Origin: Streptomyces sp. NBC_01476
Lineage (GTDB): Bacteria; Actinomycetota; Actinomycetes; Streptomycetales; Streptomycetaceae
DNA: 64,000 nucleotides
Direction: 5' to 3'
Assembly: GCF_036227265.1 (NCBI RefSeq)
Contig: NZ_CP109446.1
Coordinates: 1-64,000, forward strand
Part shown: positions 43,739 to 52,325 of the stretch, piece by piece
Layout: each line of letters starts with the position of its first letter
Position numbering within the stretch: the stretch's first letter is position 1
Translations under genes and position numbers: made by a program
The notes under the pieces: generated by a model
Database searches by the model: none
Told to the model about the DNA's origin: nothing
What the model saw: the letters and a program-made list of their open reading frames with translations, nothing else

Positions 43739-44491
43739 TCAGGCGAATTCGGTCAACGGTGTGGTGACCGCCTCTTGCCATCGGGCTCGGTGGCCGTCAG
43801 CTTGCAGGCGGTAGTAAAGGGTCTCCCGACGCTCGTCACCGGCGGAGCCGGTGTGGTCGCCGATGTTGTGCGCGAGCAGGTAGTGAGCGAAGAGCACGCT
43901 CCCGGCCGGGCCGACCGCCTGCACCGGATCGCCGAGTTCGATCTTCGGATACGGTCCGGGCGCCATGTCCGCGACGCGCGTGAGCGCATCGGCTCCACGC
44001 TCGGCGAGGTACTGACCGAACTTGAGATGAGTACCGGGCCACAGCCACAGGTTGCCCCGCCCCGGTGTTGTGTGATCGGTGAGCCACGTACCTGCGAGCA
44101 GGGTGAACGTGCCCGGGCGGCCGTCGGGTTCCGTCGGAGTCAGGCCATCGACGTGCGGCCCCCCTGGCGGGTACGGCCAGGGAGGGATCGTGGTGGCCAG
44201 CTGTACGCCTTCCGGCCGCTGGATTCCGAGCCCGTCGCGGAGCAACTGCCCAGCCAACTCCCCGATCCTTGTGCGGAAGAAGAAGTCGAGCAGGGGGTGC
44301 CCCTGGTCGCCGAAGTGCCGGAAGACGAAGTGCGGACCCACATGTCCCTCGGCCGGCGGCTGCTTCGCCAGCATCGCTGCGACCACCTGGCGTCCGGCGT
44401 CGATCTGCGAAGGAGTCAGCACGTCCGGAACGATGAGATATCCCTCGCGGCGGAACGTCGTCCTCATGTCGTCAGTGATCTCAGCGGCCAC
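43739..44491 (-). CDS. Phytanoyl-CoA dioxygenase (PhyH) family oxygenase
   Basis: This 250-residue protein is read from GTG 44491. The iron ligands appear as H-x-D in GGPHVDGLTPTEP (about residues 112-116) and the distal His in AHYLLAHNIGDHTG (about 207). An Arg for 2-oxoglutarate follows in ERRETLYYRLQ. It therefore looks like an active non-haem Fe(II)/2-oxoglutarate dioxygenase of the PhyH family. These hydroxylate acyl chains or natural-product intermediates; the substrate here is unknown. No obvious partner gene is adjacent. Confidence 0.82.
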   Translation of the reverse strand: MAAEITDDMRTTFRREGYLIVPDVLTPSQIDAGRQVVAAMLAKQPPAEGHVGPHFVFRHFGDQGHPLLDFFFRTRIGELAGQLLRDGLGIQRPEGVQLATTIPPWPYPPGGPHVDGLTPTEPDGRPGTFTLLAGTWLTDHTTPGRGNLWLWPGTHLKFGQYLAERGADALTRVADMAPGPYPKIELGDPVQAVGPAGSVLFAHYLLAHNIGDHTGSAGDERRETLYYRLQADGHRARWQEAVTTPLTEFA

Positions 44492-44666
44492 CGCACCAGT
44501 CCATCAACCGCCGCTCCTGGTCGGCAAGCGAATTACGTGTGGTCACGACGGAGTTGTAGCAGCCGGCGGCCGAACCTGGGCCAGCAAGCTGACCGACCGG
44601 ATAGGCGCCGCCACCGCTGTTCTGGATCCGTACGGCGAGCTGGACACGCACGAGTGCCGGCTCGGG

Positions 44667-45083
44667 TCAGCGCAGGCGCCCGCCGCGTCGGCGTTCCGCT
44701 TCGGACTCGGTCCGGTTCTGCATGACCTCGGCCTGGTGCTCCCGGACCCAGTGGACGACGCCGTCCACGGCGTCGCTGAGCGACCGGCCCAGCGGGGTCA
44801 GGGCGTACTCGACGCGGGGTGGGACTTCCGCGTACGCCGTCCTCGTCACCAGACCGTCCCTGGTCAGGAGCCGCAAGGTCTGGCTGAGCATCCTCTGGGA
44901 GACGCCTGCCACTTGGTCGTGCAGGGCGGTGAAGCGCAGCGGCCCCGGGGCGAGCGCGGTGGTCACCAGGACGGTCCGTTTGTCTCCCACGCGGGCGAGC
45001 ACGTCCCGCACGAGGTCGATGGTCTCGATGCATTCCGGGGCGACTCCCCTGGCCGCGAGATCGGAACGGAGCGCGGCGTCCAT
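44667..45083 (-). CDS. HxlR-family transcriptional regulator
   Basis: This 138-residue winged-helix protein is read from ATG 45083. HxlR consensus elements are TLVTTALAPGPLRFTALHDQ-like sequence (VLVTTALAPGPLRFTALHDQ), VSQRMLSQTLRLLTRDGLV and PPRVEYALTPLGRSL. It lacks the usual conserved N-terminal Cys. It is divergent from an SRPBCC gene 118 bp away, a frequent pairing, and probably represses it. A possible inverted repeat site lies between them. Confidence 0.86.
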   Translation of the reverse strand: MDAALRSDLAARGVAPECIETIDLVRDVLARVGDKRTVLVTTALAPGPLRFTALHDQVAGVSQRMLSQTLRLLTRDGLVTRTAYAEVPPRVEYALTPLGRSLSDAVDGVVHWVREHQAEVMQNRTESEAERRRGGRLR

Positions 45084-45104
45084 ACGATTGTTCCTCCCGC
45101 GTGA

Positions 45105-45182
45105 GCAAGTGACGTCAAAGTGGGTGATCCCGCGCCGGACTAATCCACCAGGTCGTGCCGTTTCTTACTGATCGTAACTTGC
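45105..45182. promoter_or_regulatory. HxlR/SRPBCC intergenic inverted repeats
   Basis: GCAAGTGACG (45105-45114) and CGTAACTTGC (45173-45182) are inverted copies with one mismatch. Within the region are the palindromes TGACGTCA (45110-45117) and TTAC-TGATC-GTAA (45165-45177). Any may be the HxlR operator. The SRPBCC ribosome site AGGAGG follows at 45188-45193. Confidence 0.5.
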
Positions 45183-45200
45183 CTACAGGAGGACACCGTC

Positions 45201-45797
45201 ATGACCGAGGACCGGGACCGCGCACCGCAGCAGGCCCACGGCACGCCACCCGAGCTGCCACCCGAGCAGGCTCACGATGGTGTCCGGCACGATACGTTCA
45301 CGGTGACGCTGCGCCTCTCCGTGCCCCCCGCCGAGGTGTTCCGCGCGTTCGCGGACCCCGGGCTCCGGCGGCGGTGGTTCAAGCTCCCCGGCACCGGAGC
45401 GACGTACGAGCACGACTTCCGCGTCGGCGGTGGTGAGACCGCGTTCAGCACCTTCGCGACTCCCGATGCGCCCCCTCAGCGGCTCGCGTACTGGTCGCGG
45501 TACATCGACATCACCCCGGACGTCCGGATCGTGTACGTCTACGCGTCACAGGTGGACGGGGTGGTGCGGTGGGCGTCCCTCGCCACCGTCGAGCTGCACG
45601 CCGGGTCGGCGGGGACCGAACTCTCCTGGACGGAGCAGGTCACCTTCGTCACCCCGACCGGCGACGGACGCGACGACCTGCCGCACGTCCGCGGCGGAAC
45701 GCGCCTGCGGCTGAACGGCCTCGCAGCGGCTCTCGCGTCACCCGAGACACCGAGGACGACAACCCCGCACCCGGGCGGACGCAACCAGCTCCCGTGA
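45201..45797 (+). CDS. SRPBCC/AHSA1-family protein
   Basis: This 198-residue protein is read from ATG 45201 with AGGAGG 7 nt upstream. After a 30-residue disordered start it shows the AHSA1-type pattern TLRLSVPPAEVFRAFADPGL, RRRWFKLPG and EHDFRVGGGETAF, then WTEQVTFV. These are START/Bet v1-like helix-grip proteins that bind lipophilic ligands or act in toxin or stress responses. An HxlR regulator is divergent and probably controls it. The ligand is unknown. Confidence 0.82.
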   Translation: MTEDRDRAPQQAHGTPPELPPEQAHDGVRHDTFTVTLRLSVPPAEVFRAFADPGLRRRWFKLPGTGATYEHDFRVGGGETAFSTFATPDAPPQRLAYWSRYIDITPDVRIVYVYASQVDGVVRWASLATVELHAGSAGTELSWTEQVTFVTPTGDGRDDLPHVRGGTRLRLNGLAAALASPETPRTTTPHPGGRNQLP

Positions 45798-45872
45798 GCA
45801 CCGGGACCGTCTCGGCGACGGTTTGACTCCGCTGAGCGCCCGTCACCTCCGGGCCGGTCACGGAACGCATCA

Positions 45873-45900
45873 CCTGTGCCCCCGTGGAGCGGGGCACAGG
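45873..45900. terminator. Bidirectional terminator hairpin
   Basis: CCTGTGCCCC (45873-45882) and GGGGCACAGG (45891-45900) form a perfect 10-bp stem with an 8-nt loop. It sits between the convergent SRPBCC (+) and GH92 (-) stops, 20 nt from the latter. Confidence 0.7.
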
Positions 45901-45919
45901 TCGCGCCGCGTGCTGCGGG

Positions 45920-48280
45920 TCAGGGCCGGCGGGGAGCCGGCGGGACCGGGTGGGTGCTCGACGGGGGTGCCTGGCGCGAATCGCTGGCCCACTTCTTGTC
46001 GGGCTCGGGGCCCATCACCAGGCTCAGCCGGCCGCCTTCCACGATCTCCTGGTGAGTGAGCCACGCCCGTTCCAGCGGGCGGCCGTTGAGGCGGGCGGAC
46101 CTGATGTACGGGTTGGCCGCGGAGTTGTTCCGCGCCTGCACGGTGAACCGCGTGCCGCGGCTTGTGGTGATCACGGCCTCGTCGAACAGCGGGCTGCCCA
46201 GCGCGTAGATCCCGCTCGCCGGGGCCACGGGGTAGAAGCCGGTCGCGGCCAGCACGTACCAGGCGGACATCTGGCCGCAGTCGTCGTTGCCCGCGAGGCC
46301 GGCCGGGCCCGTTGCGTAGGCGTATTCGCACACGTACCGCGACCACTTCTGGGTCAGCCACGGCGCACCCGCGTAGACGAACATGAACGCCATCTGGTGG
46401 ACGGGCTCGTTGGAGTGGTTGTACGCGTCGTTCCACTTCATCATCAGCTCGGGCGGCGTCCGCTCGAACATGCCGTTGAGGCGCTCGGTGAAGGCTTCCC
46501 TGCCGCCCAGCAGGCTGATCAGCCCCGGCACGTCGTGCGGCACGAACCAGCCCTGCTGGTCCGGGTTCGACTCGATGCAGCCGTCCTGGTCGCCCATCCA
46601 GGAGCCGTCGGCGTTCCGGCCGCGGAACCAGCCGGCCTCCTGGCTGAAGACGTTGCGGTAGTTGCGCGCGGTGCCGTCGAGCCGCCGGGCGTCGGCGTGC
46701 CGGCCCAGTGCGTCGGCGAACCGGGCGAGCGCGTAGTCGGAGTAGCTGTTCTCCAGCGTCTTGGACAAGCTGGTGTCCACACACCAGCCCAGGGTGGTCC
46801 AGTTCTGGAAGTCGTTGCGGTTGGACTTCTCGGCCGGCCCCAGTGCCACGTCGCGGCAGTAGGCGTAGGCCTTGTCCACGTCGAAACCGCGCACGCCTTT
46901 GACATACGCCTCGGAGATGATGTTCACCGCCGGGTCGCCGACCATCGTGTCGGTGTCCGTGCCCAGCAGTTCCCAGCGGGCCAGACCCTTCACCGCACCG
47001 GAGTCCGTCAGGGCCAGCAGCGTGTTGATCTGGTCGGCGACCGTCTGTTCGTCGATGAGCGTCAGCAGTGGGAACTCGCCGCGGAAGACGTCCCAGCCGC
47101 TGAAGACGGTCCGCTGGGTGAACGGGTCGTGCCGGACCGGCCCTTCGCCGAAGCGGGAGGCGCCGTCGGCGTCGCTGGAGATCCGCGGGTCGATCATGGT
47201 GTGGTAGAGCGACGAGTAGAAGATCTCCCGCTGGGTGTCGGTGCCTCCCTTGACCGAGATCCGGCCGAGCGCCTCGGACCAGGCGTCGCGGGCCCGGCGC
47301 TCGGTACGGTCGAAGTCCCAGCCAGGCAGGGAGGAGTCGAGGTTCCCGCGGGCTCCGGCGACGCTCACGAACGACACCCCGGCCTTGAGCCGCACCCGCT
47401 GCCCGGCCCGCACCGGGAACTCCACGAAGAACCCGGCGCTGTCGCTCGCGCTGGACTGCTCGGTGGCGGAACGGGAGACGGTCTCCCCGTCCCAGGTGCC
47501 GAAGGCGGTCACCGGGTCCTGGAACCTGAGGCAGAAGTACACGGTGTACGCAGGCCCGTTGCCGCAGATCCAGCCGCCGCCCGAGCGGTCGGCCCGCATC
47601 GAGCCCTCGACGGTGTGCGCGTCCACCAGCCGCAGTTCCTGTGCGACGGTGTGGGAGCCGTCGAATCCGATCCGCCGGGCGAGGTCGACCTTGATCCGTC
47701 CGCTGCCCGCCTCGGCGAAGGTGAAACGGATCATGCCCGCCCGCCGGGCCGCGGTGAGTTCGGCGCGCACCGCGTACCGGTCGAGGTCCACCGCGTAGTA
47801 GCCGGCCCGCGCGATCTCGGTCTCCTTGCGGTACGGGCTCTTCGCCGCGTCGCGGCCGGTGACCAGTTCCCCGGTCTGCGGCATCACCTGGAGGTTGCCC
47901 AGGTCGCCGTAGCAGCCGACGCCGCCGAGGTGGAGGAAGCTGAAGCCCTCGATGGTCGTCATGTCGGCCGAGTAGCCGCTGCCGTTGTCGCCGCCGCTGA
48001 TCGTGTCCGGGCTCAACTGCACCATGCCGAACGGGGTGTCGGCGCCGGGGAAGGTCTTGCCGCAGGCGGTGTCGGGCGAGGTGGTGAGCGCCCCCAGCAG
48101 CGGGTCGACCAGGTCCACGGGGGTGACGGCCCGCCGGACGGTGTCGGCGGCCTGGACCGCTGTGTGGGCAGCCGCCGGGGCCGCAGCCGCGGCCGGCACC
48201 GCGCCGGCGGCGCCGAGGGCGGCGATGCCGGTACCGGCCAGAAATGTGCGCCTGGTGAGCGGATGGCGGGACTCACTCAT
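45920..48280 (-). CDS. Tat-exported GH92 glycosidase (alpha-mannosidase type)
   Basis: The 786-residue protein is read from ATG 48280 (MSESRHPLTRRTFLAGTGIA), with GGGAGA upstream. The RRTFL motif indicates Tat export. GH92 features include GKTFPGADTPFGMVQLSPDT, SFLHLGGVGCYGDLGN, TVFSGWDVFRGEFPLLTLID, GDPAVNIISEAYVKG and YNHSNEPVHQMAFMFVYAGA with the probable general-acid Glu. GH92 enzymes are calcium-dependent exo-alpha-mannosidases that trim glycans, and this protein is probably secreted or wall-bound. The open frame extends upstream to 50908, but that part is antisense to the GH27 gene and not coding. Confidence 0.9.
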   Translation of the reverse strand: MSESRHPLTRRTFLAGTGIAALGAAGAVPAAAAAPAAAHTAVQAADTVRRAVTPVDLVDPLLGALTTSPDTACGKTFPGADTPFGMVQLSPDTISGGDNGSGYSADMTTIEGFSFLHLGGVGCYGDLGNLQVMPQTGELVTGRDAAKSPYRKETEIARAGYYAVDLDRYAVRAELTAARRAGMIRFTFAEAGSGRIKVDLARRIGFDGSHTVAQELRLVDAHTVEGSMRADRSGGGWICGNGPAYTVYFCLRFQDPVTAFGTWDGETVSRSATEQSSASDSAGFFVEFPVRAGQRVRLKAGVSFVSVAGARGNLDSSLPGWDFDRTERRARDAWSEALGRISVKGGTDTQREIFYSSLYHTMIDPRISSDADGASRFGEGPVRHDPFTQRTVFSGWDVFRGEFPLLTLIDEQTVADQINTLLALTDSGAVKGLARWELLGTDTDTMVGDPAVNIISEAYVKGVRGFDVDKAYAYCRDVALGPAEKSNRNDFQNWTTLGWCVDTSLSKTLENSYSDYALARFADALGRHADARRLDGTARNYRNVFSQEAGWFRGRNADGSWMGDQDGCIESNPDQQGWFVPHDVPGLISLLGGREAFTERLNGMFERTPPELMMKWNDAYNHSNEPVHQMAFMFVYAGAPWLTQKWSRYVCEYAYATGPAGLAGNDDCGQMSAWYVLAATGFYPVAPASGIYALGSPLFDEAVITTSRGTRFTVQARNNSAANPYIRSARLNGRPLERAWLTHQEIVEGGRLSLVMGPEPDKKWASDSRQAPPSSTHPVPPAPRRP

Positions 48281-49060
48281 GGATGTCTCCCGAGGCAGGG
48301 GTGGAGCGGGCGAAGAAATGGGGAGCTGGTCTGCGGGGTGGGGCGGACGGTGGCCGCCCCCGCACGGTGCGGCGCGTGGTCGATGCCGGCGACGGACGGT
48401 GCCGGAAAGGTCCGATGCCTGTACGGGAGGAGCCCGGATCGGCGACCGATCACCTTGGCGCCCTCCTGAGGATCGACGAGGTGCGCCCGTCCGGTGGAGA
48501 CCGAACCAGCGCAGAACCAGCGGGAAGCGGCCAGGCAGGAGCCGCGTCCGAGGAACGGCAGTAACGTAAAACTCGTAAATAACGAAATACAAGAGGCGCG
48601 CACTCATCTTGTGCGCGCGACGATAGATCCGATGTCCGGCCCGTCCGGGTCGGTCACCCCCCGGGCACGGCGGCCGGCCCCCCGCACCGACAGCCGTGGA
48701 CCCGCACGTCCGGGCCGGTCCGACCCGCCGGGACCCATGAGTCCGGCCGTTTCCCCGGCGGCGTGACGGGCGCGTGGGGTCGGAGGTGTGGTCCGGGCGA
48801 GTGGGAACCGAGTTGGGCATGAGGCTTGACATGAGCTGGTGGCGTGGGGCTATCTGATGGAAGACGTTTGATTGTGTTCGCTCGACGCCCCGGCCCGCTG
48901 GGGTGTTGAGCGCTTTCTGTTGCATCAGGTGCATCAGGTGGTGTTCCGCGCGGCGGACCGTTCCCTGCCGGCGCAGGACGTCCGCCGGCGGTGGCCGTCG
49001 CGCGAGCCGTCCACCACCGGCTGTCGCGCTGTCAGGGCGCTGCGATGGAGGAAGAAACTC
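48281..49060. promoter_or_regulatory. Divergent promoter region between GH92 and GH27
   Basis: No gene was found in this 780-bp region. It holds an AT-rich island at 48560-48592 with repeated CGTAAA-type words, likely the GH92 promoter side. GCGCGCAC (48596-48603) and GTGCGCGC (48611-48618) are a perfect inverted repeat. TTGACA at 48826 with TATCTG at 48851 (19-nt spacing) is a possible + strand promoter. Just after it GACGTTTGATTGTG shares GTTTGATT with the GntR site at 42748, which may be chance. Confidence 0.45.
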
Positions 49061-51322
49061 ATGAGGAGACCGATCCGCGGGTGGCTGGCCGCGTTCACCG
49101 GAGCGCTGCTGCTCTCCACGGGCATCACCGTGGCGAGCGGACCGGCCGCGCACGCCGAGGGCGACGGCGCCGCGGCCAAACCGGCGCTGGGATGGAGCAG
49201 TTGGAGCTTCATCCGTCGCAACCCGACCGCGCAGAACATCGAGGCGCAGGCCAAGGCGCTCAAGGACAGCGGGCTGGCGAAGAACGGGTTCGTCTACGCC
49301 AACGTCGACGACTTCTGGTACGAGTGCCCGGGAAGTCAGGGGCCGAACGTCGACGAGTACGGCCGCTGGGTCACCGACCCGGCGAAGTTCCCGCCCAAGG
49401 GCGGGAAGAACGGTGTTCAGGTCGTGGCGGACTATGTGCACTCGCTCGGGCTGAAGTTCGGCCTGTACGTCACGCCCGGCATCTCCCAGCAGGCCGTGGC
49501 GCAGAACACCGCCATCAAGGGCACTGCCTACCACGCAGCCGACATCGCCACTACGGCCACCGAGGCGAACTACAACTGCGGCGGCATGGTGGGGATCGAC
49601 TACGCCAAGCCCGGCGCCCAGCAGTTCGTGAACTCCTGGGCCGACCAGTTCGCGGGCTGGGGCATCGACTACCTGAAGATCGACGGCGTCGGCACGCCCG
49701 ACATCGCCGACGTCCAGGCGTGGTCGAAGGCGCTGCGGCAGACCGGTCGCCACGTCCACCTGGAGCTCTCCAACAGCCTGGACATCAACAACGCCGCCGC
49801 CTGGAAGCAGTTGTCCGACGGCTGGCGCACCGGCGGTGACATCGAGTGCTACTGCGGGCCGGACGGCAGCAGTTACCCGCTGACCACCTGGTCGTCGCTC
49901 ACCTCGCGCTTCGACCAGGTCGCGGCCTGGGCACCGTACGGGGGTCCCGGCGGCTACAACGACTACGACTCCCTGGAGATCGGGAACGGCGCGGACGACG
50001 GCCTCACCCCCGACGAGCGCAGGACGCAGATGAGCCTGTGGTCGCTGGCCGCGTCGCCGCTCTTCCTCGGCACCGACCTGACCCACCTGGATCCGGCCGA
50101 CCTCGGCATGCTCAAGAACACCGACGTCCTCGCGGTCGACCAGGACGGCATCGACGCCACGCGGATCTCCTCGGACGCCGACTCCCAGGTGTTCGCCAAG
50201 ACCGAGCCGAACGGCGACGCGATCGTCGGCCTGTTCAACACCGGCTCCGCGCCCCGGGAGGTCGCCACCACCGCGACGGCGCTGGGCCTGCCCGCGGCTC
50301 GCGACTACGCGCTGCAGGACCTGTGGACCCACCGGCGAACCGAGTCGGCGGGCCGGATCGCCGCAGACGTCCCGCCGCACGGTGTGGCCCTGTACCGCGT
50401 CCACGCCGCCCGCCACGTGGTGAACGCGGCGCCCGACGTCTCGTTCGCGCTCAACTGGGCCCCGGCGGCGAGCGACAGCACGACGCGTACCGTCACCGCG
50501 GTCCTGTCGGACAACGGGTCCCGGCCGGTCACCGACGCCGGCCTCACGCTCACCGGGCCGGCCGGTACGAAGATCACCACCGGTTCCACCACGCGGGCGA
50601 GGACGATCAAGGGCGGCAGCGCCCTGCGGGCCACCTTCACCGTCACCCTGGAGCCGTCGGCCGAACTCTTCGCCTCCAGCGCGTTCCAGGGCACGGCGGA
50701 CTACCGCTACCGCTCCGGGACCAACCGGCTGACGGCGGGTGACACCCTCACCGTCAACCACCCGGTGACCGCCCCTTACCGGACCTACTCCTCCACCACG
50801 GCGGTCTTCAGCCAGTCCGGCACCCAGCTCGGCATCCGCGCCCAGGGCGCCGACCTGTACAACGCCATCAACGAGTACGGCGCGATCTACCTCCCCGGCG
50901 CCGAGCACGACGGCTCCACGACCACGGTGAAGATCAACTCCCAGGCGGACACGGACGTCTGGGCCAAGGCCGGGATCATGGTCCGCAACGACATCACCGA
51001 GTCCGACACCTCACCCGGCTATCTCGCCCTTGTCGCGACCCCCGGCAACGGCTATCTCCTGGACTGGGACAGCGACGGCGACGGACACCTCGACTCCCAG
51101 GACTCCGCCGGCACCGCGGCCTACCCCTCCTGGCTGAAGCTCGTCCGCACCGGCACCACGTACAGCGGCTACTACTCGAAGGACAACTCCACCTGGAAGC
51201 TGGTCGGCACGATCGACCTCCCCACGGCCGCGCCCACCCAGGACGTCGGCCTCACCAACACCTCCCACGCGTCGGGCACCACCAACGAGACCGACTTCGA
51301 CGCCTTCAGCACCACCCCCTGA
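49061..51322 (+). CDS. Secreted GH27 glycosidase (alpha-galactosidase or beta-L-arabinopyranosidase type)
   Basis: I chose ATG 49061 (MRRPIRGWLAAFTGALLLST), preceded by GGAGGAAG; it has a signal peptide ending near HAEG. The 753-residue enzyme shows GH27 motifs LGWSSWSFI, YANVDDFWYEC, IDYLKIDGVG with the nucleophile Asp208, and SDGWRTGGDIE with the acid/base Asp260. After the catalytic barrel a beta domain at about 380-450 follows, then an NEW3-like domain (VTDAGLTLTGPAG). The C-terminal domain is LamG/DUF1349-like (VWAKAGIMVRNDITESDTSP). GH27 includes alpha-galactosidase, alpha-N-acetylgalactosaminidase and beta-L-arabinopyranosidase, so the sugar cannot be fixed. It is divergent from GH92. 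Confidence 0.85.
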   Translation: MRRPIRGWLAAFTGALLLSTGITVASGPAAHAEGDGAAAKPALGWSSWSFIRRNPTAQNIEAQAKALKDSGLAKNGFVYANVDDFWYECPGSQGPNVDEYGRWVTDPAKFPPKGGKNGVQVVADYVHSLGLKFGLYVTPGISQQAVAQNTAIKGTAYHAADIATTATEANYNCGGMVGIDYAKPGAQQFVNSWADQFAGWGIDYLKIDGVGTPDIADVQAWSKALRQTGRHVHLELSNSLDINNAAAWKQLSDGWRTGGDIECYCGPDGSSYPLTTWSSLTSRFDQVAAWAPYGGPGGYNDYDSLEIGNGADDGLTPDERRTQMSLWSLAASPLFLGTDLTHLDPADLGMLKNTDVLAVDQDGIDATRISSDADSQVFAKTEPNGDAIVGLFNTGSAPREVATTATALGLPAARDYALQDLWTHRRTESAGRIAADVPPHGVALYRVHAARHVVNAAPDVSFALNWAPAASDSTTRTVTAVLSDNGSRPVTDAGLTLTGPAGTKITTGSTTRARTIKGGSALRATFTVTLEPSAELFASSAFQGTADYRYRSGTNRLTAGDTLTVNHPVTAPYRTYSSTTAVFSQSGTQLGIRAQGADLYNAINEYGAIYLPGAEHDGSTTTVKINSQADTDVWAKAGIMVRNDITESDTSPGYLALVATPGNGYLLDWDSDGDGHLDSQDSAGTAAYPSWLKLVRTGTTYSGYYSKDNSTWKLVGTIDLPTAAPTQDVGLTNTSHASGTTNETDFDAFSTTP

Positions 51323-51343
51323 CTCCACCCCATGGCCAACCCC

Positions 51344-51386
51344 GGGCGTCCGGTGCGCAGTTCACAGACCTGCGTGCCGGACGCCC
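51344..51386. terminator. Terminator hairpin after GH27
   Basis: GGGCGTCCGGTGCGCAG (51344-51360) pairs with CTGCGTGCCGGACGCCC (51370-51386) except for two positions, with a 9-nt loop. It begins 22 nt after the GH27 stop. The remaining bases up to 51635 hold nothing else recognised. Confidence 0.65.
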
Positions 51387-51635
51387 GTGCCGTCACCCGC
51401 TGCTCCACCCCGGGAGAAAGCGGGGGCGAGAGAGGCGATCCGGGTGGCCGCGGCAGCCGGCTCCACCCGGGACGTGGACGTGGTCACGACCCAGCCGCAC
51501 GGCAGCGGCACAGTACGGTCCCGGCCGCGCGCCCGCGGAGGCACCCTGCCGGGAGCGCGTCACCACCGCTAGCCTGGGGGCAGTTGGGGCACCGCAAACT
51601 GCTTGAGGCTCACCGTCGCACCGGGGAGACGCCGC

Positions 51636-52325
51636 ATGGAACCGGGCACCGCCGCTCCGCCACCGTGGCTCGACCACGTCGCCGACGTCCTGTTCCCCGA
51701 AGCGGGCCTCCGCGCGGGATGGACGGACCGGGTGGAACGCGAACTCGTGCGCCACCAGGGGCAGTTGCCGATGGCCGCCGTGCACGCCTGGCAGTGCGCG
51801 GGCGACCCGCTGCTCACCGGGCCCGAGCACCGCGCGGTCGGGGCCCTGCACCGCCGGACGCTGACAGGACGGCCGAGCCCCGAGCCCGTCTGGCGCGCCG
51901 CCCTGGAGCCCGCGCTCCGCGACCTGTTCACCCGCGCCTACCCCTACCGGGACGCGTACGCGGAGGCCGCGGCGGCCGCGGGCGCCTACGCGCGGGCCAA
52001 CGGCTACGCCGAGGGCGACGCGCGGCAGTACGGCGAGGTCTACGCGCGGCAGAACACCGACACCAACCGCCTCGCCCACGTGGAGGCGAACACGGTCGCG
52101 GGCGCCGCGGCGCTGGCCGCCGCGTACGCCGCCGGGCAGCCGGACGGCTACGCGGCGACCTTCCCGCACGCCCGGGTCGGCGCCGTCGTCACCGCGTACG
52201 CCGACGGTGATCCCGGACGTGCCCGGCGGGCCCGTGAGCGTATCGCCGCGGGGCTGCTGCACGCCCTGGCCGGCCCTGTCGGAGCCGACGGCACCGACGG
52301 CACCGACGGCTCTGTCAGCCCTTGA
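51636..52325 (+). CDS. Uncharacterised Ala/Tyr-rich helical protein beside the NRPS-PKS operon
   Basis: This 229-residue protein is read from ATG 51636 with GGGGAG 8 nt upstream. It shows AWQCAGDPLLTGPEHRAVGA, then a repetitive central section with AYAEAAAAAGAYARANGYAE, YGEVYARQNTDTNR and AAALAAAYAAGQPDGYAA. It looks fully helical. I recall somewhat similar proteins in actinobacterial biosynthetic clusters, without a proven role. Its last 11 nt overlap the 3' end of the convergent dioxygenase. It may mark the cluster border or be a cluster accessory protein. Confidence 0.6.
   Translation: MEPGTAAPPPWLDHVADVLFPEAGLRAGWTDRVERELVRHQGQLPMAAVHAWQCAGDPLLTGPEHRAVGALHRRTLTGRPSPEPVWRAALEPALRDLFTRAYPYRDAYAEAAAAAGAYARANGYAEGDARQYGEVYARQNTDTNRLAHVEANTVAGAAALAAAYAAGQPDGYAATFPHARVGAVVTAYADGDPGRARRARERIAAGLLHALAGPVGADGTDGTDGSVSP

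Noticed and set aside
48281-50908. Upstream extension of the GH92 frame giving a 1,662-residue protein
   Set aside because: The extension is antisense to the GH27 gene, has no enzyme motifs, and a Tat signal with ribosome site marks the true start at 48280.
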